From positions 4,031,001 to 4,095,000 of the forward strand of contig NZ_JAUSZH010000001.1 of assembly GCF_030817355.1 (NCBI RefSeq): DNA of 64,000 nt, written 5' to 3'. The DNA is from Streptomyces sp. V1I1. Lineage in GTDB: Bacteria; Actinomycetota; Actinomycetes; Streptomycetales; Streptomycetaceae. The stretch's first letter is position 1; each line of letters begins with the position of its first letter. Under the pieces are notes generated by a model. The model was not told the DNA's origin. It saw nothing but the letters and a program-made list of their open reading frames with translations, and searched no databases. The translations under genes and the position numbers were made by a program. Below are positions 24,321 through 33,529 of this stretch, piece after piece.

Positions 24321-25222
24321 GTGCCCGCCTCCGTCCGGCCGTTACTGACGCCCTCGGGCAGATCCGCGGCGGTGACCGTCCACCAGGGCAGAACCCGGTA
24401 GGCGGGGCGGGTGTCGATCTTCTCGTCGCTCCACTCCGGGGCCTTTACGGAGCGGGTCGAGGACCTGAGCTGGATGCGCTCGACGGATCTTCCCAGGTCG
24501 TGCGCGTCGAGGCGCATCATCACAATCCTGCGGACATATCTCTCGGAGAGCTGGCCGCGCACGCCGTTCGCGTGGTTCTCGTTGTCATGGGAGTTGATGT
24601 AGAAGTCCCACGCCCGGCGCAGCTCGTTCTGCTGAACATGGCTGGGGAGGAGATTGCCGCGTATCGCCTCGCCGTCCTCGGCGGTGAGGTCGATCCAGTC
24701 GGTGGTGTTGCGGCTGCCGTCGGTGGCCGTGAACTCGACCTTCACCTGCACGGCGACGTTCTGCTGGAGCGGGTTGGGGGCGAAGAGCTTCCAGTTCTGC
24801 TCGAACTCGGGGTAGACCCAGCCGTCGACCGCCTTGCCGTACTCCTTGGTGACGGTGTTGGACGGGGCGACGTGCAGAAACACCATGGCCAGGTGGACGC
24901 AGGCGAGAGCTCCGATGATCGCGAGCGAGACGGCGGCGGCGACCTGGTAGGGGAGGGAGAGGGCCGCCATGCCGCGGACGGGGGCGGGCTCGGGGGCTGC
25001 GGGCTCCGAGGCGTCGGGGGGCGCGACCGGCGGAAACCCGTGCCAGTGCTCCTGCTCCAGCTGGTGCTGGTGCTGAGCCCCGGACTCGACCGCGAGTTCG
25101 AATTCAGGTTGGGATTCAGGTTGGGATTCGGGCTGTCTACGGGCCTTGGGGACGCGGCCGGGGCGCGGCTCGGAGCTCAGGCCCCTGGCGCCGTTGACGC
25201 CCTCATCCTCGTAGGAGTCCAT
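24317..25222 (-). CDS. DUF5819 family membrane protein
   Basis: A 301-aa protein. The N-terminal 95 residues are Gln/Glu/Pro-rich and likely disordered, with tandem QPESQPESQPE. One membrane helix follows (VAAAVSLAIIGALACVHLAM). The outside domain carries the family motif NWKLFAPNPLQQNVAVQVKV. It ends near the HTTM start, overlapping it by 4 bases. The function is unknown; pairing with HTTM suggests an extracytoplasmic partner domain. Confidence 0.85.
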   Translation of the reverse strand: MDSYEDEGVNGARGLSSEPRPGRVPKARRQPESQPESQPEFELAVESGAQHQHQLEQEHWHGFPPVAPPDASEPAAPEPAPVRGMAALSLPYQVAAAVSLAIIGALACVHLAMVFLHVAPSNTVTKEYGKAVDGWVYPEFEQNWKLFAPNPLQQNVAVQVKVEFTATDGSRNTTDWIDLTAEDGEAIRGNLLPSHVQQNELRRAWDFYINSHDNENHANGVRGQLSERYVRRIVMMRLDAHDLGRSVERIQLRSSTRSVKAPEWSDEKIDTRPAYRVLPWWTVTAADLPEGVSNGRTEAGT

Positions 25223-25306
25223 CCCGCCCCGATCCCCGTCGGTCCACCTCGGTTATCCACAGGGTTGACACCCTACGGGCCGTCGACTCACCATTGAAGT
25301 CAATGA

Positions 25307-25324
25307 ACCGAACGATCGGTCGGT
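25307..25324. promoter_or_regulatory. TetR (PaaR-like) operator before paaABCDE
   Basis: ACCGAACGATCGGTCGGT is the exact reverse complement of the operator at 12146-12163. It ends 11 bases before the paaA start codon, a position suited to repression. It links the paaA operon to the TetR gene at 9994-10587. A DnaA-box-like TTATCCACA lies at 25253-25261. Confidence 0.85.
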
Positions 25325-25335
25325 AGGGGGCCCGG

Positions 25336-26301
25336 ATGACGGCAGTGACTGCGGATACGTACGAGGCGGTTTTCGACGCCGCCGTAGCCGCCGACGAGCG
25401 CATCGAGCCGCGCGACTGGATGCCCGATGCCTACCGGGCCACGCTCGTCCGCCAAATGGCTCAGCACGCCCACTCCGAGATCATCGGCATGCAGCCGGAG
25501 GCGAACTGGATCACGCGGGCGCCCTCGCTGCGACGCAAGGCGATCCTGATGGCCAAGGTCCAGGACGAGGCGGGCCACGGGCTGTATCTGTACAGCGCCG
25601 CCGAGACCCTGGGCACGAGCCGCGAGGAGCTGCTCGACAAGCTCCACGCCGGCCGCCAGAGGTATTCATCGATCTTCAACTACCCGACGCTGACCTGGGC
25701 CGATGTCGGCGCGATCGGCTGGCTGGTGGACGGCGCGGCAATCACCAACCAGGTGCCGCTCTGCCGCTGCTCCTACGGTCCGTACGCCCGCGCGATGGTC
25801 CGGATCTGCAAGGAGGAGTCCTTCCACCAGCGCCAGGGGTACGAGCTGCTGCTCACCCTCTCCCGAGGGACGCCCGCCCAGCACGAGATGGCGCAGGACG
25901 CGGTGAACCGCTGGTGGTGGCCGTCGCTGATGATGTTCGGCCCGCCGGACGACGAGTCGGCACACTCCGCGCAGTCCATGGCCTGGAAGATCAAGCGGCA
26001 CTCCAACGACGAGCTGCGCCAGCGTTTCGTGGACATCTGCGTCCCGCAGGCCGAAGCCCTCGGCCTCACCCTCCCGGACCCCGATCTGCGGTGGAACGAG
26101 CAGCGGGGCCACCACGACTTCGGCGCGATCGACTGGGCCGAGTTCCAGGACGTCCTCAAGGGCAACGGCCCCTGCAACGAACAGCGGATCACGCAGCGCC
26201 GCCGGGCCCACGAAGAGGGCGCCTGGGTCCGGGACGCGGCCGTGGCGTACGCCACGAAACACCAAGCACAGCACGCGAAGCCCGGGGAGGCGACGGCATG
26301 A
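25336..26301 (+). CDS. paaA: Phenylacetyl-CoA 1,2-epoxidase subunit PaaA
   Basis: A 321-aa catalytic subunit of the multicomponent phenylacetyl-CoA epoxidase, a bacterial diiron oxygenase. Carboxylate/histidine ligand motifs are visible in the helical bundle: [36 protein letters not shown], and [15 protein letters not shown]. The enzyme epoxidises the aromatic ring of phenylacetyl-CoA. It is the first gene of paaABCDE, directly behind the PaaR-like operator. It overlaps paaB (ATGA). Confidence 0.96.
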   Translation: MTAVTADTYEAVFDAAVAADERIEPRDWMPDAYRATLVRQMAQHAHSEIIGMQPEANWITRAPSLRRKAILMAKVQDEAGHGLYLYSAAETLGTSREELLDKLHAGRQRYSSIFNYPTLTWADVGAIGWLVDGAAITNQVPLCRCSYGPYARAMVRICKEESFHQRQGYELLLTLSRGTPAQHEMAQDAVNRWWWPSLMMFGPPDDESAHSAQSMAWKIKRHSNDELRQRFVDICVPQAEALGLTLPDPDLRWNEQRGHHDFGAIDWAEFQDVLKGNGPCNEQRITQRRRAHEEGAWVRDAAVAYATKHQAQHAKPGEATA

Positions 26302-26588
26302 GCAGCTCGACGGACTGGCCGCTGTGGGAGGTCTTCGTGCGCTCGCGCCGCGGGCTGTCCCACACCCACGCGGGAAGCCTGCACGCCCCGGACGCGGAGA
26401 TGGCCCTGCGCAACGCCCGCGACCTGTACACCCGGCGGAACGAAGGCGTGTCGATCTGGGTGGTTCCCTCCACCGCGATCACCGCGTCCTCGCCCGATGA
26501 GAAGGACTCGTTCTTCGAGCCGGCCGGCGACAAGCCCTACCGTCACCCGACCTTCTACGAGATCCCGGAAGGGGTGAAGCACCTGTGA
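26298..26588 (+). CDS. paaB: Phenylacetyl-CoA epoxidase subunit PaaB
   Basis: A 96-aa PaaB. The family core [20 protein letters not shown] and [20 protein letters not shown] is present, with the C-terminal [18 protein letters not shown]. PaaB bridges PaaA-PaaC pairs in the epoxidase complex. It starts at ATG 26298, overlapping the paaA stop, and overlaps paaC by 4 bases. Confidence 0.95.
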   Translation: MSSSTDWPLWEVFVRSRRGLSHTHAGSLHAPDAEMALRNARDLYTRRNEGVSIWVVPSTAITASSPDEKDSFFEPAGDKPYRHPTFYEIPEGVKHL

Positions 26589-27301
26589 CCGCGACGGCCA
26601 ATGCCGCGGCGCTCGCCCTCGGCGACGATGCGCTGGTGCTCTCGCACCGGCTGGGGGAGTGGGCGGGCCATGCGCCCGTCCTGGAGGAGGAGGTCGCCCT
26701 CGCGAATATCGCGCTGGACCTGCTGGGGCAGGCGCGGGTGCTGCTCTCCATCGTCGGGGACGAGGACGAGCTGGCGTATCTGCGCGAGGAGCGGGCGTTC
26801 CGCAATCTCCAGCTGGTCGAGCAGCCGAACGGCGACTTCGCCCACACCATCGCCCGCCAGCTCTACTTCTCCCTCTATCAGCGGCTGCTGTACGGGCAGC
26901 TGGCGGCGGGGAACAGCGAGTTCGCCGGGCTCGCGGCCAAGGCGGTCAAGGAGGTGGCGTACCACCAGGACCACGCCGAGCACTGGACCGAGCGGCTCGG
27001 CGACGGCACGGCCGAGAGCCATGAGCGGATGCAGCGGGCGTGCGACGCGCTGTGGCGGTTCACCGGCGAGATGTTCCAGCCGGTCGAAGGGCTGGACGTC
27101 GACTGGCAGGCCCTGGAGGCCAGTTGGCTGGAGGCCGTCACCGCCGTGCTGGAGCGGGCGACGCTGACCGTGCCCGACGGGCCGCGGGCCGGCGGCTGGG
27201 CGGCTGGCGCGGGACGGCAGGGTCTGCACACCGAGTCCTTCGGGCGGATGCTGGCGGAGATGCAGCATCTGCACCGCAGCCACCCGGGAGCGTCATGGTG
27301 A
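26585..27301 (+). CDS. paaC: Phenylacetyl-CoA epoxidase structural subunit PaaC
   Basis: A 238-aa ferritin-like subunit, structurally related to PaaA but without the full metal ligand set. Motifs are ALVLSHRLGEWAGHAPVLEE, LDLLGQARVLLSIVGDEDEL and KEVAYHQDHAEHW. It stabilises PaaA in the epoxidase. The GTG start (26585) overlaps the paaB stop. Confidence 0.95.
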   Translation: MTATANAAALALGDDALVLSHRLGEWAGHAPVLEEEVALANIALDLLGQARVLLSIVGDEDELAYLREERAFRNLQLVEQPNGDFAHTIARQLYFSLYQRLLYGQLAAGNSEFAGLAAKAVKEVAYHQDHAEHWTERLGDGTAESHERMQRACDALWRFTGEMFQPVEGLDVDWQALEASWLEAVTAVLERATLTVPDGPRAGGWAAGAGRQGLHTESFGRMLAEMQHLHRSHPGASW

Positions 27302-27798
27302 GCGACGTGACTGAGACGCGGCTGGAGGCGGAGCTGCGCAGGCTCGCCGGCTCCGTGCCAGACCCTGAGCTGCCGGTGCTGACGCTGGAGGAGCTCGGCG
27401 TGCTTCGCGGGGTGCAGATCCTCGCGCCCGGCAGGGTCGAGGTGGAGCTGACCCCGACCTACACCGGCTGCCCGGCGATCGAGGCCATGACCTCGGACAT
27501 CGAGCAGGTGCTGCACGACCACGGAATACCGGACGTCTCGGTCGTCAAGGTCCTCTCCCCGGCCTGGTCGACGGACGACATCAGCGCGGAAGGGCGGCGC
27601 AAGCTCGCCGAGTTCGGGATAGCCCCGCCCCGCCCGCACACGGCGGAGGGGCCGGTGCCGCTCACGCTCTCCGTACGCTGCCCGAACTGCGGCTCCACCG
27701 ATACCGAGCTGCTGAGCAGGTTCTCCTCCACCGCTTGCAAGGCACTGCGCCGCTGCGTCAGCTGCCGCGAACCCTTCGACCACTTCAAGGAGTTGTAG
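27295..27798 (+). CDS. paaD: Epoxidase maturation protein PaaD
   Basis: A 167-aa PaaD. The N-terminal MIP18/SufT-like domain (SVPDPELPVLTLEELGVLRG, TPTYTGCPAIEAM) is followed by a zinc-ribbon-like C-terminus with CPNCGS and CVSCREPFDHFKEL. It is required for assembling the epoxidase, probably through iron or Fe-S delivery. ATG 27295 overlaps paaC; GTG 27298 is an equally possible start. Confidence 0.93.
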   Translation: MVSDVTETRLEAELRRLAGSVPDPELPVLTLEELGVLRGVQILAPGRVEVELTPTYTGCPAIEAMTSDIEQVLHDHGIPDVSVVKVLSPAWSTDDISAEGRRKLAEFGIAPPRPHTAEGPVPLTLSVRCPNCGSTDTELLSRFSSTACKALRRCVSCREPFDHFKEL

Positions 27799-28854
27799 AT
27801 GTTCCATCCGCTCCGGGTCAGCGAGGTCGAACAGCTCACGGACGATTCGGTGGCCGTCACCTTCGAGGTGCCGCCCGAGCTGCGCGAGACCTTCCGCCAC
27901 ACCCCCGGCCAGCACCTGGCCCTGCGCCGGCTGGTGGAAGGCGAGGAGATCCGTCGTACGTACTCGATCTGTGCCCCGGCCGCCCCGGCCAACGGTGATC
28001 CGATACTGCGCGTGGGCATCCGGCTGGTCGACGGCGGCGAGTTCTCGACGTTCGCGCTCAAGGAGCTCGGCGTCGGCGACACCGTCGAGGTGATGCCACC
28101 GATGGGCCGCTTCCTCCTCGCCCCGCGCCCCGGGTACTTCGCGGCGGTCGTCGGCGGCAGCGGCATCACCCCCGTGCTGTCGATGGCGGCGACGCTATTG
28201 GCGCGCGAGCCGGAAGCCCGGTTCTGTCTGATACGCAGCGACCGCACCGCGGCGTCGACGATGTTCCTGGACGAGGTCGCCGACCTCAAGGACCGCTTCC
28301 CGGACCGTTTTCAGCTGGTCACCGTGCTCTCCCGGGAGGAACAGCAGTCGGGACTGCCGTCCGGACGGCTGGACCAGGAGCGGCTGACGGGGCTGCTGCC
28401 CGCCCTGCTTCCGGTGACCGACGTGGACGGCTGGTTCCTGTGTGGCCCCTTCGGCCTGGTCCAGGGCGCCGAGCGCGCGCTGCGCGGGCTCGGGGTGGAC
28501 CGGAGCCGTATCCACGAGGAGATCTTCCATGTCGACGACGGCTCGGCGCCCGGGCCGGTGCCGGTGACCGCGCCGTCCCACGCCGAACTGACCGCGACCC
28601 TGGACGGCCGTTCCGGCAAGTGGCCGGTGCGGGAAGGCGAGTCACTGCTGGAGACCGTGCTGCGGAGCCGCTCGGACGCGCCGTACGCGTGCAAGGGCGG
28701 CGTCTGCGGTACCTGCCGGGCCTTCCTGGTCTCGGGCGAGGTGCGCATGGACCGCAACTTCGCGCTGGAGGCGGAGGAGACCGAGGCGGGCTATGTGCTG
28801 GCCTGCCAGTCCCATCCGGCCACACCGGAAGTGGAGTTGGACTTCGACCGCTGA
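27799..28854 (+). CDS. paaE: Phenylacetyl-CoA epoxidase reductase PaaE
   Basis: A 351-aa reductase that passes electrons from NADPH to the PaaA diiron centre. It has an FAD domain (RRTYSICAPAAP), a nucleotide-binding domain (GGSGITPVLSM), and a C-terminal [2Fe-2S] ferredoxin domain with CKGGVCGTC plus a distal cysteine in LACQSHPAT. The ATG follows the paaD stop directly. It ends the paaABCDE operon. Confidence 0.95.
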   Translation: MFHPLRVSEVEQLTDDSVAVTFEVPPELRETFRHTPGQHLALRRLVEGEEIRRTYSICAPAAPANGDPILRVGIRLVDGGEFSTFALKELGVGDTVEVMPPMGRFLLAPRPGYFAAVVGGSGITPVLSMAATLLAREPEARFCLIRSDRTAASTMFLDEVADLKDRFPDRFQLVTVLSREEQQSGLPSGRLDQERLTGLLPALLPVTDVDGWFLCGPFGLVQGAERALRGLGVDRSRIHEEIFHVDDGSAPGPVPVTAPSHAELTATLDGRSGKWPVREGESLLETVLRSRSDAPYACKGGVCGTCRAFLVSGEVRMDRNFALEAEETEAGYVLACQSHPATPEVELDFDR

Positions 28855-28913
28855 GCAGACCCTGGGGTCGCTCCCTCCCACGCTGTGTTCTTTTCCAAGA
28901 ACCTGTTCTACCT

Positions 28914-28926
28914 TGACGGTCCGTCA
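28914..28926. promoter_or_regulatory. Palindromic operator candidate before the acyl-CoA dehydrogenase
   Basis: TGACGGTCCGTCA has perfect 6-bp arms around one base and ends 43 bases before the GTG start. It differs from the PaaR-like sites, so another regulator is likely. The flanking TTGACG could also be a -35 element. Confidence 0.5.
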
Positions 28927-28969
28927 GATATCGATTCAGGGCAGCACCGGTGCGTGGGAGGACAGGGCA

Positions 28970-30133
28970 GTGGACTTCACCTTCACCGAGGAGCAGCAGG
29001 CGGCGGTCGAGGCTGCGAAGGCGGTCTTCTCGGGCGTCGCACCCGACGGAGTGCCGAGCCCCGCGCTCACCCCTGGCGCGGTGGCCGAGGAGTTCGACCG
29101 GCCGCTGTGGGCCAAGCTCGCGGACTCCGATCTGCTGAGTCTGGTCCTGTCGCCACAGCACGGCGGAGCCGGCCTCGATCCAATCGCGCTCTGCCTGGTG
29201 CTGCGCGAGTCCGCGAAGGTGCTGGCCCGGGTGCCGCTGCTGGAGACGAGCGCCGTCGCCATGGCCGTGGAGCGTTACGGCAGCGCCGAGTTGAGCGACG
29301 AAATCCTGCCCCGCGTCGGCCGCGGCGAACTGGTGCTCACCGTCGCGGCCAACGGCCGCACCGGCCACGACCCCGCGGAGCTCGCCGTCGCCGCGCGCCC
29401 TGCCCCCGAACAAGGTGACGGGGCCGGCTGGGTGCTCGACGGGGTGCAGACGGGCGTGCCCTGGGCCCAGTCCGCGGACCGGATCGCCGTGCCGACCCAC
29501 ACCGGTGAGGGCCGGGCCGTGTTCGCGCTGGTCCCCCGGGACCGTGAAGGCATCACACTCGGCGAGCAGATCTCCACCAGCGGCGAGCGCTTCGCCGAGG
29601 TCAGCCTCGACTCCGTACGGATCGACAGCCGCGAACTGATCGACGCCGACGGCGCCTGGGAGTGGCTGCGCCAGCTCCTGGCCACCGGGACCTGTGCACT
29701 GGCTCTCGGGCTCGGCGAGAGCGTGCTCGCGATGACCAGCGAGTACACCGGAAAACGCGAGCAGTTCGGCTTCCCGGTCGCGACCTTCCAGGCAGTCGCC
29801 GTCCAGGCCGCCGACCGCTATATCGATCTGCGCGCGATGGAAGCGACCCTTTGGCAGGCGGCTTGGCGGCTGACCCCGGCGCGGGAGAGCGCGGGAGTCG
29901 GCGGCCCGCTGCCGGTGTCCGGCGATGTAGCGGTGGCGAAGATCTGGGCCTCGGAGGGCGTACGCCGCGTCGTCCAGACCGCGCAGCATCTCCACGGCGG
30001 CTTCGGCGCCGACACCGACTATCCGCTGCACCGCTACCACGCCTGGGCCAAGCAGCTCGAGCTCTCACTCGGCCCGGCCGCGGCCCATGAGGAGACCCTG
30101 GGCGACCTGCTGGCCGCTCACCCCCTCGGCTAA
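28970..30133 (+). CDS. Acyl-CoA dehydrogenase family protein
   Basis: A 387-aa FAD-dependent acyl-CoA dehydrogenase. It has the N-terminal helical domain (DFTFTEEQQAAVEAAKAVFS), a mid beta domain (DGVQTGVPWAQSADRIAV) and a C-terminal four-helix domain with KREQFGFPVATFQAV and HLHGGFGADTDYPLHRY. The substrate is unknown; the position after paaE suggests acyl-CoA or aromatic catabolism. GTG 28970 follows GGGAGG at good distance. The open frame upstream overlaps paaE and is not used. Confidence 0.9.
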   Translation: MDFTFTEEQQAAVEAAKAVFSGVAPDGVPSPALTPGAVAEEFDRPLWAKLADSDLLSLVLSPQHGGAGLDPIALCLVLRESAKVLARVPLLETSAVAMAVERYGSAELSDEILPRVGRGELVLTVAANGRTGHDPAELAVAARPAPEQGDGAGWVLDGVQTGVPWAQSADRIAVPTHTGEGRAVFALVPRDREGITLGEQISTSGERFAEVSLDSVRIDSRELIDADGAWEWLRQLLATGTCALALGLGESVLAMTSEYTGKREQFGFPVATFQAVAVQAADRYIDLRAMEATLWQAAWRLTPARESAGVGGPLPVSGDVAVAKIWASEGVRRVVQTAQHLHGGFGADTDYPLHRYHAWAKQLELSLGPAAAHEETLGDLLAAHPLG

Positions 30134-30184
30134 CGGCTCAGGAGCCGCATCAAGCCTCGCAGCCCCGAGACCCGAGACCGTGCC

Positions 30185-30529
30185 TCAGAGGACGAACGCC
30201 GGGTTGCCAGTGTCGGTGGTCATCGGGCGGCCGGCGCCGTCCCAGGCGAGCATGCCGCCTTCGATGTTCAGCGCGTCGATGCCCTGCTGCACCAGATACT
30301 GGGTGACCTGCGCGGACCGCCCACCGACCCGGCACATCACATACGCCCGGCCCCCGTCGGCCAGGGCCTCGGTCACCTCACCGAAGCGGGCCACGAAGTC
30401 GCTCATCGGGACATGCAGCGCGCCCTCGACATGCCCGGCCGCCCACTCGTCGTCCTCCCGGACGTCCAGTACCAGGCCGTCGGACGGTACGGCCGCGGCC
30501 TCCACCGAGGGCAGTGGGGCGAAATTCAT
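30185..30529 (-). CDS. Rhodanese-like sulfurtransferase
   Basis: A 114-aa single rhodanese domain: LVLDVREDDEWAAGHVEGAL near the start and the active-site loop MCRVGGRSAQV with catalytic cysteine at about residue 86. It moves sulfane sulfur in the cytoplasm; the acceptor is unknown. It converges on the acyl-CoA dehydrogenase gene. Confidence 0.92.
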   Translation of the reverse strand: MNFAPLPSVEAAAVPSDGLVLDVREDDEWAAGHVEGALHVPMSDFVARFGEVTEALADGGRAYVMCRVGGRSAQVTQYLVQQGIDALNIEGGMLAWDGAGRPMTTDTGNPAFVL

Positions 30530-30620
30530 GGGTCATGCCTTCTCTCGTGCATCTCGCACATATCGTGCATCTCGAACATACGCGGCAGGATTTCTCGGCT
30601 CCTGAGAAACCTCAGAAAAC

Positions 30621-31454
30621 CTACTGCACCAGTCCGGACAGTTCCTTCTCACGCTCGGCGACCTGCACGAGCAACTGCTCGGCGATCTCCTCCAGCAGCC
30701 GGTCCGGGTCCTCGGGCGCCATCTTCAGCATCGCGCCGATCGCGCTCTCCTCCAGCTCCTGCGCGACCGCGGTCAGCAGCTCCTTGCGCTGCGACAGCCA
30801 CTCGAGCCGGGCGTAGAGCTCCTCGCTCTCGCTGAGTGGCTGTTCGGCGGGCACAGGCCCGGCCGCCCACTCCTCGGCCAGCTCCCGCAGCAGCGCCGCG
30901 TCGCCGAGCCCGTAGGCGGCGTTCACGCGCGTGATGAACTCTTCGCGCCGTGTCCGCTCTCCCTCGTCCTGCGCCAGGTCCGGGTGCGCCTTGCGAGCCA
31001 GCTCGCGGTAGAGCTTCCGTGCCTCCTCGCTGGGACGCACCCGCTTCGGCGCCCGCACGGGCTGGTCGTTGAGCATCGCGGCGGCCTCGGGGGAGAGGCC
31101 CTCGGAGTCCATCCAGTCGTGGAACAGCTCGTCGACACCGGGCATCGGCATCACCATCGCCCGCGCCTCCTGCGCCTTGCGCAGATCCTCCGGGTCGCCG
31201 CTACGAGCGGCCCGGGCCTCCGCGATCTGCGCGTCCAGCTCGTCCAGTCGCGCGTACATCGGACCGAGCTTCTGGTGGTGCAGCCGGGAGAAGTTCTCCA
31301 CCTCCACCCGGAACGTCTCCAACGCGATCTCGAACTCGATCAGCGCCTGCTCGGCCGCGCGCACCGCCTTGTCCAGCCGGGCCTCGGGCCGTGGCTGCGC
31401 GTCCTGCTCTTCGTCGTTCCGGGTCGTCGGCCCGCCGGATGCATCCTGGGTCAC
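30621..31454 (-). CDS. J-domain-containing protein
   Basis: A 277-aa protein. The N-terminal half is a long coiled segment (EQALIEFEIALETFRVEVEN). The middle has a J-domain-like stretch with the key HPD in LYRELARKAHPDLAQ (near residue 158). A C-terminal coiled coil follows (SQRKELLTAVAQELEESAIG). The HPD motif implies stimulation of a DnaK-type chaperone. It lacks the Gly/Phe and zinc domains of DnaJ, so it is a specialised co-chaperone. The client is unknown. Confidence 0.8.
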   Translation of the reverse strand: MTQDASGGPTTRNDEEQDAQPRPEARLDKAVRAAEQALIEFEIALETFRVEVENFSRLHHQKLGPMYARLDELDAQIAEARAARSGDPEDLRKAQEARAMVMPMPGVDELFHDWMDSEGLSPEAAAMLNDQPVRAPKRVRPSEEARKLYRELARKAHPDLAQDEGERTRREEFITRVNAAYGLGDAALLRELAEEWAAGPVPAEQPLSESEELYARLEWLSQRKELLTAVAQELEESAIGAMLKMAPEDPDRLLEEIAEQLLVQVAEREKELSGLVQ

Positions 31455-31487
31455 GCGCCCAGCCTACGGGCGCGGCGAAGCATCCCG

Positions 31488-32957
31488 TCACACCCCCAGC
31501 TCAGCGGCTATCCGCCCACTCTTGATCGCCGCCAGCAGATCCGCGTGGTCCGCTTCCGTGCGGTCCGCGTACGTCATGGCGAAGCCGGCCACCGCCTCGT
31601 CCAGCTCCTCGTTCTTGCCGCAGTACCCGGCGAGCAGCCGCGGATCGGCGCTGTGCGCATGCGCCCGAGCCAGCAGCGCGCCGGTCATCCGCCCGTAGTC
31701 GTCGAATTCGTCGGGCGCGAGCGCCGCCGGGTCCACGCTTCCCTTGCGGTTCCTGAACTGCCGTACCTGGAAAGGCCGTCCGTCGACCGTCGTCCAGCCG
31801 AGCAGAATGTCACTGACCACCTGCATCCGCTTCTGGCCGAGCACTACCCGGTGCCCCTCGTGGTGCACCTCCGCCACCTGGAACCCGGCGGCCGGCAGAT
31901 ACGGCAGCAGTGCCGAGGCCCGCGCCTCCTTCACCTGAAGCACCAGCGCCTCGCCCCGGTGGTCGAGCAGCAGCACGACATAGGACCGCGTGCCGACGCT
32001 CCCTGTCCCCACCACCCGGAACGCCACATCGTGGATCGCGTACCGCGCGAGCAGTGGCAGCCGGTCCTCCGACAGCGTGCGCAGATACCCCTCGAGCGCC
32101 GAGGCGACGGCCGCCGCCTCCGCGTCCGGCACCCGCCGCAGCACCGGAGGCGCGTCCACGAAGCGCCGTCCGCCGTCGCCACACTCCTCCGTCGCCTTTG
32201 CGGCGAAGCGTGCACTCGTGTTGTTACGGGCCTTCTCCGAGACCCTCTCGAGCGTGCCGAGCAGATCGCGCGCGTCCGTGTGGGAGACGAGCTCCTCGTC
32301 GGCGATGGCATTCCACGCGTCCAGCGCGGGCAGCCTGGCCAGCAGCCGCATGGTGCGCCGGTACGCGCCCACCGCGTCGAACGCGGCCGCCCGGCAGACA
32401 GTTTCGTCCGCGCCCGCCACCCGGCCGGCCAGCACCAGTGAGACGGCGAGCCGTTTGACGTCCCATTCCCACGGGCCGACGACGGTCTCGTCGAAGTCGT
32501 TCAGGTCTATGACGAGGCGGCCGCGCACATCGCCGTACAGCCCGAAGTTCGCCGCATGCGCATCGCCGCAGATCTGCGCGCTCACCCCGGTGACCGGAGT
32601 GCCCACCAGGTCGTGGGCCATCAACCCCGCCGAGCCGCGCAGAAACGCGAACGGCGATGCGGCCATCCGGCCCACTCGTATCGGCGTGAGCTCGGGCACC
32701 CGGTCGCGGCTGGACTCCTCGACGGCCTCGACCGCGTCGGGCCGCGCCACCGCGAGCACCAGCGAGTCGTGCGAGGCCCGCGGCACCCGGTCCCGCAGCG
32801 CCTTCCCCGCCTCCTTCGGCGACCGGGCGGCGTACGCAGCGCCGGGCGCTCCCTGCCCCGGACGCGGTGCGAAGCCCGGCACCACCGGAATGCGCTCCCC
32901 GCCCGTCGCCCCTGCCCCGACCTGCTGCACCGGCATCACCGTCTCAGCCTCGCTCAT
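31488..32957 (-). CDS. DUF2252 domain-containing protein
   Basis: A 489-aa protein of the kinase-like DUF2252 family. Conserved blocks are ICGDAHAANFGLYGDVRGRL, DLNDFDETVVGPWEWDVKRL and GLMAHDL, resembling the catalytic HGD and DxD motifs of aminoglycoside phosphotransferase-like folds. The substrate is unknown. The start is ATG 32957 behind gggggagg. The longer frame upstream is arginine-rich and rejected. A DnaA-box-like TGTGGATAA lies at 33043-33051. Confidence 0.87.
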   Translation of the reverse strand: MSEAETVMPVQQVGAGATGGERIPVVPGFAPRPGQGAPGAAYAARSPKEAGKALRDRVPRASHDSLVLAVARPDAVEAVEESSRDRVPELTPIRVGRMAASPFAFLRGSAGLMAHDLVGTPVTGVSAQICGDAHAANFGLYGDVRGRLVIDLNDFDETVVGPWEWDVKRLAVSLVLAGRVAGADETVCRAAAFDAVGAYRRTMRLLARLPALDAWNAIADEELVSHTDARDLLGTLERVSEKARNNTSARFAAKATEECGDGGRRFVDAPPVLRRVPDAEAAAVASALEGYLRTLSEDRLPLLARYAIHDVAFRVVGTGSVGTRSYVVLLLDHRGEALVLQVKEARASALLPYLPAAGFQVAEVHHEGHRVVLGQKRMQVVSDILLGWTTVDGRPFQVRQFRNRKGSVDPAALAPDEFDDYGRMTGALLARAHAHSADPRLLAGYCGKNEELDEAVAGFAMTYADRTEADHADLLAAIKSGRIAAELGV

Positions 32958-33129
32958 GACGCGCTGCCTCCCCCGTCGTCGTACCGACGTCAACATCAAC
33001 TGCCAACGACGGTACCGCCGCTGCCTGACAACCGTCTCCCCCTGTGGATAACGTTGCGCAACTCCGCGGCCTGCAAGGATCAAGCGCCCCAACCCCGGCC
33101 TTGAGCCTCCGCCCGAGCCGGGAGCCCCG

Positions 33130-33483
33130 CTAACAGGGGGCCGAGTCGCCCTTCGCCGCCAGATACGTGTCGGCCCACAGCGCCAGTTCCTTGAGCGCGG
33201 GCTCCATCGCCGCCCCGGCCTCGGTCAGCCGGTACGCGACGCGCAGCGGGGGCCCCTCGTCGACCTCTCGCACGACCAACCCCGCCGCCCCCAGCTCGGT
33301 CAGCCTGTCCGAGAGCATGCGCTCGCTGATGCCCGGGATGGCCCGCCGCAGCTCCGCGAAGTGCACAGCGCGCTGCATGAGCACCGAGACGATCAGCCCG
33401 GTCCAGCGCTTGCCGAGCAGCTCGAAGACGCGCGTGATGCCCCCATCGACCCTCTTGCACGCCTCTTCGCTGTGTTCCGCCAT
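33130..33483 (-). CDS. HxlR family transcriptional regulator
   Basis: A 117-aa winged-helix protein: LGKRWTGLIVSVLMQRAVHF, FAELRRAIPGISERMLSDRL and VAYRLTEAG, the standard HxlR fold. A cysteine near the N-terminus (EEACKRVDGG) may serve in redox or electrophile sensing, as in related regulators. It is divergent from the azoreductase gene with a palindrome between, so it probably controls both. Confidence 0.9.
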   Translation of the reverse strand: MAEHSEEACKRVDGGITRVFELLGKRWTGLIVSVLMQRAVHFAELRRAIPGISERMLSDRLTELGAAGLVVREVDEGPPLRVAYRLTEAGAAMEPALKELALWADTYLAAKGDSAPC

Positions 33484-33529
33484 GCCTCCAGACTACTGCT
33501 CCATCCCCATGAACTTACGAAAGATAAGT

